Source of the DNA: Plakobranchus ocellatus
Taxonomy: Eukaryota; Mollusca; Gastropoda; Plakobranchidae
Length of the DNA: 26,615 nt
Assembly (NCBI GenBank): GCA_019648995.1
Contig: BLXT01004974.1
Location: forward strand, 781,046 to 807,660
Direction of reading: 5' to 3'
Shown in pieces: positions 10,593-19,918 of this stretch (positions are counted from its first letter, which is position 1; each line of letters starts with the position of its first letter). The notes beneath the pieces were generated by a model that did not search any database, was not told the DNA's origin, and saw only the letters and a list, made by a program, of their open reading frames with translations. The translations under genes and the position numbers were made by a program.

Positions 10593-10862
10593 AGCAGATA
10601 TGTAGACAGAAGAATGCTAAAATTGTGAAAAACACACTGATCAATGAGAACAAAAGTGCACAAGCAATACAGCATTGGATTCATAAAAGAATCGGTTCTG
10701 GGACCCAAATCTGGCAAGCATTGGTATGACGTAAGACATTTTAAAAGAATTCTGTGTGATTCTGCAGAACATTGCAACTCAACTCTGATATTGATGGTTG
10801 ATTGCAAAAACAAACCAAAAGAATTTTTTTTTGTCCTATTGTGCAATAGCAGGTCTAGGATT
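10593..10862. repeat. Left copy of a 270-bp near-identical duplication flanking the assembly gap
   Basis: This matches 11099-11368 base for base with no indels and five substitutions that I counted, about 98% identity. The left copy ends at the word GTCTAGGATT, where a LINE 3' end joins; the right copy ends at the same word and continues as unique intron. The right copy starts exactly at the gap edge, so its left boundary is hidden. See the findings for the likely cause: two haplotypes joined in the assembly. Confidence 0.9.
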
Positions 10863-10942
10863 AGTCATCATCATCAGGTGCCTTGCTTTACAGCGTTGGC
10901 GATCATGGTCCTCCACTTTTTCCTGTCCTTTGTCGCTTCTAT
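10863..10942 (-). mobile_element. 3' end of a non-LTR retrotransposon (LINE), C-terminal ORF2 fragment
   Basis: On the minus strand a frame entering from the gap reads ATKDRKKWRTMIANAVKQGT and then stops at TGA (10876-10874), followed at once by TGATGATGACT and the joining sequence. A short basic end with W-R-x-M-I-A-N, close to a stop and to a short repeated tail, is typical of LINE ORF2 C-termini in invertebrates. A related end (WRNMIANVCSRQGT then stop) occurs on the plus strand near 25840. The body of the element is in or lost to the gap. I cannot assign the clade. Confidence 0.6.
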
Positions 10943-11098
10943 NNNNNNNNNNNNNNNNNNNNNNNNNNNNNNNNNNNNNNNNNNNNNNNNNNNNNNNNNN
11001 NNNNNNNNNNNNNNNNNNNNNNNNNNNNNNNNNNNNNNNNNNNNNNNNNNNNNNNNNNNNNNNNNNNNNNNNNNNNNNNNNNNNNNNNNNNNNNNNNN
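10943..11098. other. Assembly gap (156 N)
   Basis: A run of 156 undefined bases. A LINE 3' end abuts it on the left and a duplicated intron segment on the right. Long open frames reported through it are artefacts. Confidence 1.
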
Positions 11099-11368
11099 AG
11101 CAGATATGTAGACAGAAGAATGCTAAAATTGTGAAAAACACACTGATCAATGAGAACAAAAGTGCACAAGCAATACAGCATTAGATTCATAAAAGAATCG
11201 GTTCTGGGACCCAAATCTGACAAGCATTGGTATGACGTAAGACATTTTAAAAGAATTCTGTGTGATTCTTCAGAACATTGCAACTCAACTCTGATATTGA
11301 TGGTTGACTGCAAAAACAAACCAAAAGAATTTTTTTTTGTCCTATTGTGCAGTAGCAGGTCTAGGATT
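11099..11368. repeat. Right copy of the 270-bp duplication
   Basis: Partner of 10593-10862. Differences seen include G/A in CATTRGATTC, G/A in CTGRCAAGC, G/T in GATTCKGCAG-like context, T/C in GGTTGAYTGC and A/G in GCARTAGC. It continues rightwards, without interruption, into the intron and the next exon. Confidence 0.9.
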
Positions 11369-11507
11369 TGTAAAGTCACTCTAATGATCAGGGATCTTCT
11401 GTGACAGGCTCCAGCATTCATATGATAAAAAAAAGAAACTACTCCCTTCATATATCACAATTATCCCCTAGTTCTAAACTAGCCCAAGAAACAATCACTA
11501 TGGTTAC

Positions 11508-11753
11508 CTGTTTGTTTACGAGATTTATGTTTTTGTGCATAGCCATGCTCAAAGTGCGAGCCTCATTTGGGTTTCCCAAGAGGGAGAGGCTGAGCGCAGG
11601 CACCACTACACACACTAGCCACAGCTCATGCTGCACAGACAGTGGCGGCGGCAACAGCAGCAAATAGCACAGTAGCTGTGACAGCACCAAGGTCAGCATG
11701 CAGCACAGCATCAGGTAGAAGCTATTGCGCAGGGCCAGGATGAAATGACGAGA
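11508..11753 (-). CDS. TMEM94: TMEM94 exon: first membrane helices of the C-terminal bundle
   Basis: The acceptor CTCTTGCCAG and donor CAG|GTAACC bound 82 codons in phase 0 at both ends. The peptide opens SRHFILALRNSFYLMLCCML, a region that in P-type ATPases links the P domain to the C-terminal membrane bundle. It continues through a first helix (TLVLSQLLCYLLLLPPPLS), a short loop and a second helix (ELWLVCVVVPALSLSLLG), then NPNEARTLSMAMHKNINL. Vertebrate TMEM94 has RHATYGIRKCFLFLLQCQLT at the start and ILWLSCFCYPLLSISLLGKP near the middle, from memory. The SLLG-(K/N)-P and SMA-x-x-KN motifs are conserved. Confidence 0.96.
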
Positions 11754-12362
11754 CTGGCAAGAGGAAAGAGAACATTAATCTTTTGTATGAGTCAGTTTTA
11801 CAGAAGACCACAGGAAAAATCAGACAGCCAGTATATTTGTGGGTCTGAATCAGCTATGCTACAAGGGAAGTTTTCAAAACCCTTAAAACTAGCAGGTGTT
11901 TGCAAATGTTATTTTTACTATGAATTGTTATGGTTTACTGCATCTCACGTTCTCTAAATTAATGATGTTACAACTTTTAAAAAAAAGCCAGACTTTAGCC
12001 AAAAAGTGAAACACCTGAAGACTGTACTTCAATCTTTGTCTAGATTACAATTTTGAAATGAAGGTTAGGTGGGATTTGGCTGTAACACACTGACATACTT
12101 CACTACAATACCATTAGAATAGTTTATGCCAAAGTATACAAGCATCATTGAAAAAAAACATTAATTTTATGAGAAAAAAAAATAGATATATATCTATACA
12201 TATAAACTTCTGAATTACAAATAACAGAATGCTCATTTTTTAGATCTCTCTCACTCTCTCTTTCTTGAAATATCTCTGAAGTCTCTAAGCCTAATTCCCT
12301 CTCTGTATTTCTTCCCCTCCCCCCCTTTGCTGTCACTCTCTATCCCACCCTCTCTATCTCAC
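11754..12362 (-). other. TMEM94 intron with pyrimidine-rich (plus strand) low-complexity start
   Basis: This 609-bp intron is GTGAGA at the donor and TTGCCAG at the acceptor. The first 120 bases after the donor (12240-12361 on the plus strand) are imperfect CTCT/CCCT repeats, that is, purine-rich on the gene strand (GTGAGATAGAGAGGGTGGGA). The words ACTCTCTATCCCACCC and CTCTCTATCTCACCTC, the second spanning the donor, are weakly alike. The composition is simple enough that this may be chance. The rest is AT-rich with nothing recognised. Confidence 0.75.
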
Positions 12363-12537
12363 CTCCATGATGAGTTCCACAAGTTTGATGTGATCATGTC
12401 TTTGAAAAAAGAGAGGGCAAGGAAGTGCAAGAACCCTGGAAGCAAGCTGGGTAGGACACAAATCTTCTTCTGCCCATGGTTGAGCAATCACAGGTCGTCT
12501 TGCACATAATTGGGGATACAAGGGCTCAACAGCAATA
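12363..12537 (-). CDS. TMEM94: TMEM94 exon: end of the P-domain-like region
   Basis: The acceptor TTTTGATTTTCACAG is followed by 175 bases (1 + 58 codons) and the donor GAG|GTGAGA. With the split Ser352 the peptide begins SIAVEPLYPQLCARRPVIAQ and ends PLFFQRHDHIKLVELIME. Vertebrate TMEM94 reads SIALDPLYPSRC here and LPCSLTFRQEETISIIRLIE at the end, from memory. SIA(V/L)(E/D)PLYP takes the place of the conserved stretch after the hinge motif in true P-type ATPases (D-V-G-I-A-M). The middle (AQPWAEEDLCPTQLASRVLA) is less conserved. The exon joins the next one in phase 0. Confidence 0.96.
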
Positions 12538-14004
12538 CTGTGAAAATCAAAATTATATGACCTTTTTTTAAAACACAAACATAGACAGCATTGGCTTAAT
12601 CAACAGGTTTCCATAATATTTGCAAATTTTTGCCTGTATTTATCACATCATACCATACACCTTCAAATGCAAATATTTACTAACATTGTAACTGCCAATA
12701 TGTTCACACTGTGAGCAATAAATACTACCTAACTTTTTTTTTTTTTCAGCACTAGTCAACACTGTCAGTATCTTGCTAATTTTAATATTATGACTAGATT
12801 TTTATGTTAATGATATTTTTCAACTTAAAAAAAATAGCACCAGAGAGAAGGAGTAAAAACAGAGATAGAGAAGGAGGTGTACATTCTATCAGGCAATGGA
12901 CAGATAGCCATATAAATGCATCTGATTGTTTGGCTGTTGAACAGTGATCCCATATTTTATTTGTTTTTTTTTTTCCACAGAGACAACAGAAGGGCAGAAA
13001 GACACATACGGACAAATGTCAGGGTTGCCAAGCTGTAAACCAGCGCTTCCATTTTTCATTCTCTTGACTACTCACTTTAAAACATTTCTAAAAGAAAGGG
13101 CAGAGAAAGTTAGTTTGATGCAAAATTACATAAGGTGTTACTACGAAAATCAAAAAACATTATACTAAAAATAAAACATCATACTATATTATGCAGATAA
13201 AATCAATTTAAATGAGCCTGCTGAAAAAAAAAATGATAATAGTAAAACTCATTTGGCCATCTTGCTAAGGCTGACCAGGCCTATATTTTGTTTATTATAA
13301 TGAGCCTGTAAATGGCACGAAATATATTCCCTATATAAGGGCCTTTCAAGTCGAGAAATTGAAGAAAATGACTTAGGCCAATTAATTGGCAGTTTGACAT
13401 ACATAACAAAAAAGCAGAGTGGAAAATCTCAACTTTTTGCCTTTCACTGTTGTTTTAACGGTGATTTGAAATACATTCATGCATGTCTGCAGAAAATTGG
13501 GAACATAAACTTGAGCCTTCATGTCTCAAAATTAATTGTATTATAAAGCTGACAGGTTTTTTCACAAAAAAATCTAAATCAAATAGCTGTGCATCAAAGA
13601 CACCCTCTTTTTATTTACTAGTACTGTTCTACTTAAATAGGCAATGTCAGAGTTCAAAGGAATGCTATGTTTAAAAAGTTTGTAAGTGTTTAGTTTGGAC
13701 TCATTTATAAGGATTGTGAAATCTACAACTATGCTCCAAATGTCAGTTATTCTCTAAAATAGATGAAACTAAGAATGATCTGTATGTGCCATGTACAGTG
13801 CCCACAAATTGATGATCTCAGCCTTTTTTTATCCTCATCAGAGCAAGCCTTGATGGCTGGTTCAAAACCGTGATGAAAGTTTCCTTTAGATTTTGTTTGA
13901 GCGGGTCTTCTGCCACATCTTTTGGCTCCAATCAAAACATAATGATGAAGATAACTGATAACATTAGAAATATTGACCATCTGTTTTCACAAAATACAAG
14001 AAGA
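12538..14004. other. TMEM94 intron interior, nothing recognised
   Basis: AT-rich unique-looking sequence between the exon acceptor and the start of the 48-bp array. Several short frames on both strands lack any family signature. Confidence 0.7.
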
Positions 14005-14693
14005 TCTACCTGTCTCAGAAATAAACTTACTCTAAAGATTCCTCTAAGGAAGCAAGAGATTTAATTGCATTCTCTGAATCAAGATGTACCTGTTTGAAAA
14101 AGAATTCTACCTGCAAATTTTATGTATGTAGATTTCTCTGTGTAACCATGAGATCTACCAGCAGTCTCCCTGTATAAAATGCCCCTGAATGAGACAGAAA
14201 TTTATCTGCAGTCACCCTGCACACAGATCATTCTGAATGAGACAGAGATTTATCTGCAGTCTTCCTGCACAAAGATCACTCTGAATGAGACACAGATTTA
14301 TCTGCAGTCTTCCTGCACAAAGATCACTCTGAATGAGACACAGATTTATCTGCAGTTTTCCTGCACAAAAATCACTCTGAATGAGAAACAGATTTATCTG
14401 CAGTCTCCATGAGACACAGATTTATCTGCAGTCTTCCTGCACAAAAATCACTCTGAATGAGACAGAGACTTATCGGCAGTCTCCCTGCACAAAGATCACT
14501 CTGAATGAGACACAGATTTATCTGCAGTCTTCCTGCACAAAGATGACTCTGAATGAGACACAGATTTATCTGCAGTCTCCATGAGACACAGATTTATCTG
14601 CAGTCTTCCTGCATGAATATCCCTCTGAATGAGAACAAGATTTAGCTTCAGACATCCTGTGTGAAGATTGCTCTGGTTACAAATGAGATTTAC
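14005..14693 (-). repeat. 48-bp minisatellite made of a copied exon end plus 5' splice site
   Basis: The donor-equivalent word (plus strand TTTATCTGCAG) starts at 14201, 14249, 14297, 14345, 14393, 14421, 14469, 14517, 14565, 14593 and 14641, and then at 14689, where it is the true donor. The steps are 48 bp except for two of 28 bp. Degraded copies continue left at 14154, 14106, 14060 and 14005. On the gene strand a unit reads GATCTTTGTGCAGGAAGACT then GCAG|ATAAATCTGTG, against the exon end ATCTTCATGCAGGGAGACTG then CAG|GTAAATCTC. Nearly all core units read AT where the donor has GT; three of the degraded left copies still read GT. The unit is a multiple of three and lacks stops on the plus strand, which produces misleading open frames there. 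Confidence 0.93.
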
Positions 14694-14802
14694 CTGCAGT
14701 CTCCCTGCATGAAGATTTCAGTATTATCCATGTTGAGAGAACTGCCGATAACCAGAACAACTTCTCCATACTCTTGCATTATCTTGATCATCTCTGTCGT
14801 GG
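14694..14802 (-). CDS. TMEM94: TMEM94 exon: degenerate P-type ATPase hinge motif
   Basis: The acceptor GTGTGATGTATAG (weak polypyrimidine tract) precedes 109 coding bases (2 + 35 codons + 2) and the donor CAG|GTAAAT. The peptide TTEMIKIMQEYGEVVLVIGS then SLNMDNTEIFMQGDC aligns with vertebrate EMIKIMQEYGEVTCCLGSSA then NLRNSCLFLQSDIS, from memory. In active P-type ATPases this position carries the hinge GDGxNDxxAL; here it reads GSSLNMDN, so the first Asp is replaced while the Asn is kept. The exon's last 24 bases are the source of the adjoining minisatellite. Both splice codons resolve correctly (Ala316, Ser352). Confidence 0.95.
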
Positions 14803-15022
14803 CTATACATCACACATTAGGAAACAAAAAGAAATTTAATACATCTTCATAAAAAAGCTAAATTTTGAATAGACTTTTATGTCTGGGATATAAACCTCAA
14901 AATATTTAAATATTTGGAAATTTGTGTCTTATGGTCCATTCAAATTTTGGCTTTAATCAAAGTGGGCGCCAGCAACTGGCTCACCTTGCAACAAGAATTT
15001 TGGCATGACTTCAGCAAATGTA

Positions 15023-15024
<2 letters not shown>

Positions 15025-15064
<40 letters not shown>

Positions 15065-15330
15065 AAGACTCCAATGGAAAAACCAGATAAGTCGTATTTG
15101 TGCAAAACTTAAGTTATCTCCTTAGTCACATTCTTTGTACATAGTATTTTTGCTTCCAGCATCAATCATATGGATAAAACAGTTAAGTTCACCACAATGA
15201 ACTCTTTTAAAATAGCTATAAAAGGAAAGAAATAAAACTTGCAAACATTGTATGGTTGATTTCTCCACTTCTAATTTTTGTGACTTATCTGGTTTTTCCA
15301 TTGGAGTCTTCATATATATATATATATATA
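15025..15330. repeat. Inverted repeat with 27-bp perfect arms and TA-rich outer flanks
   Basis: The segment 15067-15093 (GACTCCAATGG...ATAAGTC) is the exact reverse complement of 15282-15308, with a spacer of 188 bp. Outside the arms both sides run into TA-repeats (15036-15066 and 15309-15330), so the pairing can extend to about 45 bp with mismatches. It lies wholly in one TMEM94 intron and carries no ORF. It could be a small foldback or MITE-type element inserted in TA-rich DNA, or a local inverted duplication. I saw no second copy. Confidence 0.8.
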
Positions 15331-15518
15331 ATCCTTGGCTTTCACTTCCAAGCACTGAAAAGTTTGGCTTGATAGCTTACAACATTTTTTAGGCAAAGTT
15401 TTTCTTGGTTTATGCTAGAATAGATCAAGCAAAAAGATAAAATGTGTAAATTTCTCTGGTTGTCACTGTGGATGTGTTTAAAGCAACGGGCTTTACTGTA
15501 TAGAAATACTGGTGTTAC

Positions 15519-15618
15519 CTTCTGGTATACAGTCTGTGAACAGATTCACCAACAGAGGTACATTGTCTATATTCTTCAGGTGTGGACGGATGTTGTCTAT
15601 TCCTCGAGGAAGATGGGC
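15519..15618 (-). CDS. TMEM94: TMEM94 exon: conserved RPHL/DNVPLLV region
   Basis: The acceptor TTTCTCTTTCTGAAG is followed by 100 coding bases (33 codons + 1) and the donor GAAG|GTAACA. The peptide AHLPRGIDNIRPHLKNIDNV then PLLVNLFTDCIPE is the most conserved block in the window: vertebrate TMEM94 has AKLPRGIHQVRPHLQNIDNV then PLLVPLFTDCTPE, from memory. It lies in the cytoplasmic P-domain-like part, where P-type ATPases have the segment that senses cofactor or nucleotide during the cycle (LFTD-x-x-PE resembles the TGD-x-x-x-TA region). It joins the previous exon in phase 0 and the next in phase 1. Confidence 0.97.
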
Positions 15619-16305
15619 CTTCAGAAAGAGAAATACGGAGTAAAATCAATTACACAAGCACTGACAGAACACAGAAATTAAAGAAGCATGTGACAGTTAA
15701 AAGATTTCCAAATAGAAAGCAGTTTTATACTGTTGAGCACTAAAAAAGGTCAAATTATGACAATTTACACAATGAATTAATGACATTTTGAAATCGTTCA
15801 CATATATTTTCAGCAATAGATGACAGTTTTCAGAGACAAATCTTCATAAACTTGGACTACATTTTTTTCTTCCCAGAAGACCACATTACGAATCTTCTTT
15901 AATTCAAGAGAAACGCATGGCCAGCAATTTAAAATACCATCTTGAAATCTTTGATGTAAGAGATACATAACTTTTCAGAAAAAATACAGTTAGCCAAAGA
16001 GGTAATGTTTGTTATTGATGGTCAATTGAATTTGAATCACATAAAAAAAAATTAAAGCACTGGTCACAAAACACTTCTGGGACGTTTGTTTCAATTCAGG
16101 ACAGTGAGACAGATGCTCTTTTCCCAGGAACTGCAAAGGCAAACGCCTACAACTCGACAGGTCTGCATTTAAACTGCCACTTTAAAAATGCTGCTAAAGA
16201 AAGACTTAAGATATTTAAGTCGCCACAGACAAGAAAATAAGAGATCATTGGCCTTTGCAGCCTTGCTGATGTGTGGATAATCTTTAGAGTAAAGCAAAGT
16301 GTATT
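15619..16305. other. TMEM94 intron interior, nothing recognised
   Basis: AT-rich intronic sequence upstream, on the gene strand, of the exon acceptor. No repeat or ORF can be supported. Confidence 0.6.
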
Positions 16306-16536
16306 TGTGTAGCAGTCTGACAATATGAGTCGAGTTGTGGTTTTGGATGATTGACGTAAAATGAAAATTGTTCACTAGGACGGTGGGAACTACTCACTTC
16401 TTTATGTGGAGGACTTTCTATAGATATGCTACAGTTTTTTTGTGCATAAGGCATTGGGAATGTTTACTTCTATGCTTCAATTTAACCTCAGTGGTGTAGA
16501 CCCGCAACTCAACTCATTTTGTGAGACCACCACACT
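16306..16536. mobile_element. MITE-like element, copy 2
   Basis: It starts TGTGTAGCAGTCTGACAATA and ends CTCATTTTGTGAGACCACCA then CACT; the right terminus is more diverged than in copy 1. Inner landmarks shared with copy 1 and copy 3 are CTACTCAC-TTCT, a TTTGTGCATAA-like word, GGGAATGTTTACTTCT and CTCAGTGGTGTAGACC. I see no clear target-site duplication. It lies mid-intron. A short plus-strand frame (16442-16672) runs across it and has no family signature. Confidence 0.7.
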
Positions 16537-19500
16537 TTTCTGGACTGTTATTTTAACATATGGACACCTTGATGACTTTAGGTTGAGGCTGAAAAAAGTC
16601 AAAGATATTCTAAAGAGTTCTATGATTACAGAGAGATCCCAGCCAACATCGCCAAATTCAAATTCATGCTAGCATTGCCAAAGAAACCCAGAGCAATGGA
16701 ATGCAAATTAGCTCAAGCAATGAATCTTTGTAGTCACATCACTTAAAAAAATTTTTATCATGCCTCCCGTCAAAAAGAATATTTTATAGTAAATAGCACA
16801 AGGACAATATAGAAAAAGCATGCCAATGCAATCTACATCCTTCAAACTTTAATATGAATGCTAGCTTAGTGTTCATAGAGCATGTATACCTGAGTTTTAT
16901 TGTTAAAGCTTTTGAGAAGTTAGTACGATGAGCTAATCATACAACAACAGAGTCAAGACACAGTTGAAAATAATATAAAGAAATGAGTTTTTAAAAATTT
17001 GTTAAAAACCAATATGAACTGGAAAAAGATGGTAATGATAGCAATTGATATGAGAAATGCCATATTTTATAACCTAAATAAATGAGTTGTAAGACAAGAT
17101 ACATTCTCTTCCCATACCTTTTCCCTTGACAGGAAAATTGTGCCAAACCTTTGAGAAAAGCCCATGATTTAAATCAGGCAGCCACAAAATAAATTATTTA
17201 AGAAATTATGAAAACACAATAATGATAACAGAAAACAAAGAGGACATGCAAAATCTTCATCTTTGAAGATCAAAGCAAACAGAAAGGAATGGAGGTGAAC
17301 AGTAAAAAGACGGAAATGGAGGCGATATAAAAAAAAAACAAAAAAAATTCTCTATCAGCAAAAAAAAACTTTAACAATAATACCACTTTAAACATTTGGA
17401 AAAGATTAATGGAGCAATTACTGTACAGACAAAAACTGAATTTCTAAGAAATGAAAGAAATCTTTGGAAACTAGAAAAAAAATTGCCTTACAGGTTGCAT
17501 CAAACCTTTTCTGACCTAAAGGTGCCTGATTTGGAAGATTTCAAACTGGACTTGAATGGCAGTGGAGGCAATGGAAATGTGATTTTACGAGAAATTTGAA
17601 TTTCATGAACTGCACAAAATTTGTAATTAAATAGTTCTAAAGGAGTCCAATGAAACAGACCACACACTATAAACATCTGAGACCAGCAAGCAAATTTTTA
17701 AAACATCTTGTGACAAACTGAGAAAATCAGCAAAAAATAGACACAGGAAAAAACCATGAGAGAAGAAGATGGACAGGCTGACAACAAGGTTTAACATAGT
17801 AAAACATAGTAAGTGTGACAGCACGGCTGCTTCTTTCGGCCTGAATCCTAACTTTTAGCTGTCAAGAGTCCAAAGCCATTAATCACCTGTGAGGTGCAGG
17901 TGAAGCGCGAGCGCTAACCTTATTATGGAGGGTTGGGCAGGCGCATGTGGAGGTACCGTGACCTGGTCAGTTGAACTGTAGCATAAATGATGCTCCGCTG
18001 CCTACGCAGTGAAGATTTCGTGCATTTTAGTTGTTTTTAAGCATTGATTTACTAACACAGTTTTAATTTGATGGTATCAAACGGGATATCATTTTAAAGT
18101 GCTTTTAATTATCTATGCAACGGTGTAAAGGTAAAAGTTGTATCTTTTATCTATATGCTTATTATCCTTCGCGTAGAAGATAGTCTGAAGTTGAGAATTT
18201 TGTACTCTTTTTAATTTAAAAAAAATTATCAAAATTCTCCCTCACCGGATTTTTCAAATTTAAAACAACATATGCATGTGTATTATCATAGACAAAAGTT
18301 TGTGAAAGTTTCAAAAAGGCGACCCTAAAAGTATTGTCAGTAGAGCAGAGTAAAGCCAGTTAAGTGGAATCATGATAACAGTAAGATGCTGTGTATAAAG
18401 CTGTCGTTACTTTTCCTTTGGTTATTTTTAGGCATTTCACCTTTTCCAAATACTCTGACTATATCCGACATTTTACAATTATATATTTTTCTGGTACAGG
18501 ATTTTTTTATGAACATTTACGCCTTATAAAAAAAAAAAATACATGAGATATAAACTGTCCGTAGTTGTATAAACCGTTTACGCTATAATGGCTCACATAC
18601 ACAATGATTTGTTACACACAAACCCTATCCCACTATGTTTACATTCAGACATTTAAAAAAACATCGACAATTATATGAGAATTTACAGGGAGGTCTTGAA
18701 GAAAAAAGTAATTCCTAAACAACACCTGCTTGAGTTTCACTGCCTTCCTTATATTTACGAACAAAATATTGGACTTGGTCTATAGAGAAAGCAAGGCGGT
18801 GAACTCATTCACTCCACCATTGCAAAAATGGAGACGAGGACAGCTGGCATACGCGAAGGAGGAAAAAAAATGAAAATAATAATGGAATGCCATCTTCTCC
18901 AGGTCGCACCTTTTTTTTTACAAAAGTATATTCCCCCAATAGAGAGACGAAGATTGATGAAAGACTAAAGATTTAGCCAATATTTTTGGTTTGTAAATAT
19001 TGTTTTAAATAAACATTGACGCAGACCCATGCATGCACACACAAGCGCAGCATACATAGTATATAATATTTTCACATTTTACGTATCAACACATACCTGC
19101 TCACTGCGTGTACAAACCTGGCCCGTAGTTTCTTATACTTCATTGGACGAAGACTTTTCAATATTAAAAACTCACCTTGTCTAACGCTGGAGATGGAATT
19201 ACATGGATTATCTTTATGGCCTGAGATACAGAGTGATAACGGGAAGCCAAGCCCCGGCAGCAAGTCCGGCTAAAAAGTTTGAACTGGAGTAGCCTTGCCA
19301 TAAACAAGTGACCATTGTAAGCCTCACAAGAGGGTCTTCTAAACGAAATTTATTAGGTGAGCGGTTTATACTTCTCTTTCTATGATGCTGAAGTCTCTTT
19401 ACTATCTGTGGTGAGGAAACTTTTTTTTATTCGTTTTTAAATGGTGTTTTCCGTCACACAAAGACTGTCACAAAAGATGGTAAAATAACCAATCCCCATT

Positions 19501-19680
19501 AACTGCCTATTATTTCCAATATGATGAATGTTATACCTATATAAAGAGCAACATGTCTGTAATTGATCTGTAATAATATAAACAATAAGCCAACTTTTGC
19601 TGAATTATTACAATTTTTTTGTTTTTGTGCATAAAATGGGAAGAGTTTGGGTCATGCTGACCTTTTAGCTAGGAGCTTTT
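16537..19680. other. TMEM94 intron interior, mostly unrecognised
   Basis: Over 3 kb of AT-rich intron. A patch at about 17820-18010 is more GC-rich and has several CpG (for example GAAGCGCGAGCGCTAACC, GCTGCCTACGCAG); it may be an old insertion or a regulatory island and I cannot name it. Nothing protein-like is supported. Confidence 0.5.
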
Positions 19681-19755
19681 GCCAAGTGGCCACCACGTAA
19701 ATTGAACCCGTGACCTTTGTGAAGCGAGGTCAAACTAAAATGCAAGCTACTAACA
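19681..19755 (-). mobile_element. Possible tRNA-derived SINE fragment
   Basis: On the minus strand this reads TTAGTAGCTTGCATTTTAGT, then CTCGCTTCACAAAGGTCACG, GGTTCAATTTACGTGG and CCACTTGG. The word GGTTCAA..., preceded by a short stem-like GGTCAC, resembles a tRNA B box, and TTAGTAGCTTGC is a weak A-box candidate. No cloverleaf can be drawn with confidence, so this is not called a tRNA gene. A decayed tRNA-derived SINE is the likeliest reading. Confidence 0.35.
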
Positions 19756-19796
19756 GCTGTGACAGGGGCACTGATAGTAATAGTAATTGAAATTTA

Positions 19797-19857
19797 TGGA
19801 AGGACATGGCCACCAAGGCATCAAAGCAAGGACTTGATGATGATTATGATGATGATT

Positions 19858-19918
<61 letters not shown>

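Noticed and set aside
10593..11368. Pair of long terminal repeats around a retrovirus-like element
   Set aside because: The copies lack TG...CA termini, the right one continues as ordinary intron, and the interior is a LINE 3' end plus an assembly gap.
10644..11451. Several open frames of 83-170 codons across the gap
   Set aside because: They consist largely of undefined residues from the N run and of intronic duplication.
12240..12361. A fourth donor-anchored duplication after the exon ending at 12363
   Set aside because: The similarity between CTCTCTATCTCACCTC and ACTCTCTATCCCACCC can be explained by simple pyrimidine repeats, so it was not counted with the three clear cases.
14179..14584. 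Plus-strand open frames with a 16-residue repeat as a real repeat protein gene
   Set aside because: They are the antisense reading of a minisatellite whose units descend from the end of a TMEM94 exon and its donor; the frame is open only because the unit is a multiple of three.
14005..14700. CRISPR-like regular array
   Set aside because: The repeats are contiguous with no unique spacers, and the host DNA is clearly eukaryotic.
19681..19755. Functional tRNA gene
   Set aside because: Only a B-box-like word is convincing; no acceptor stem or full cloverleaf could be drawn.
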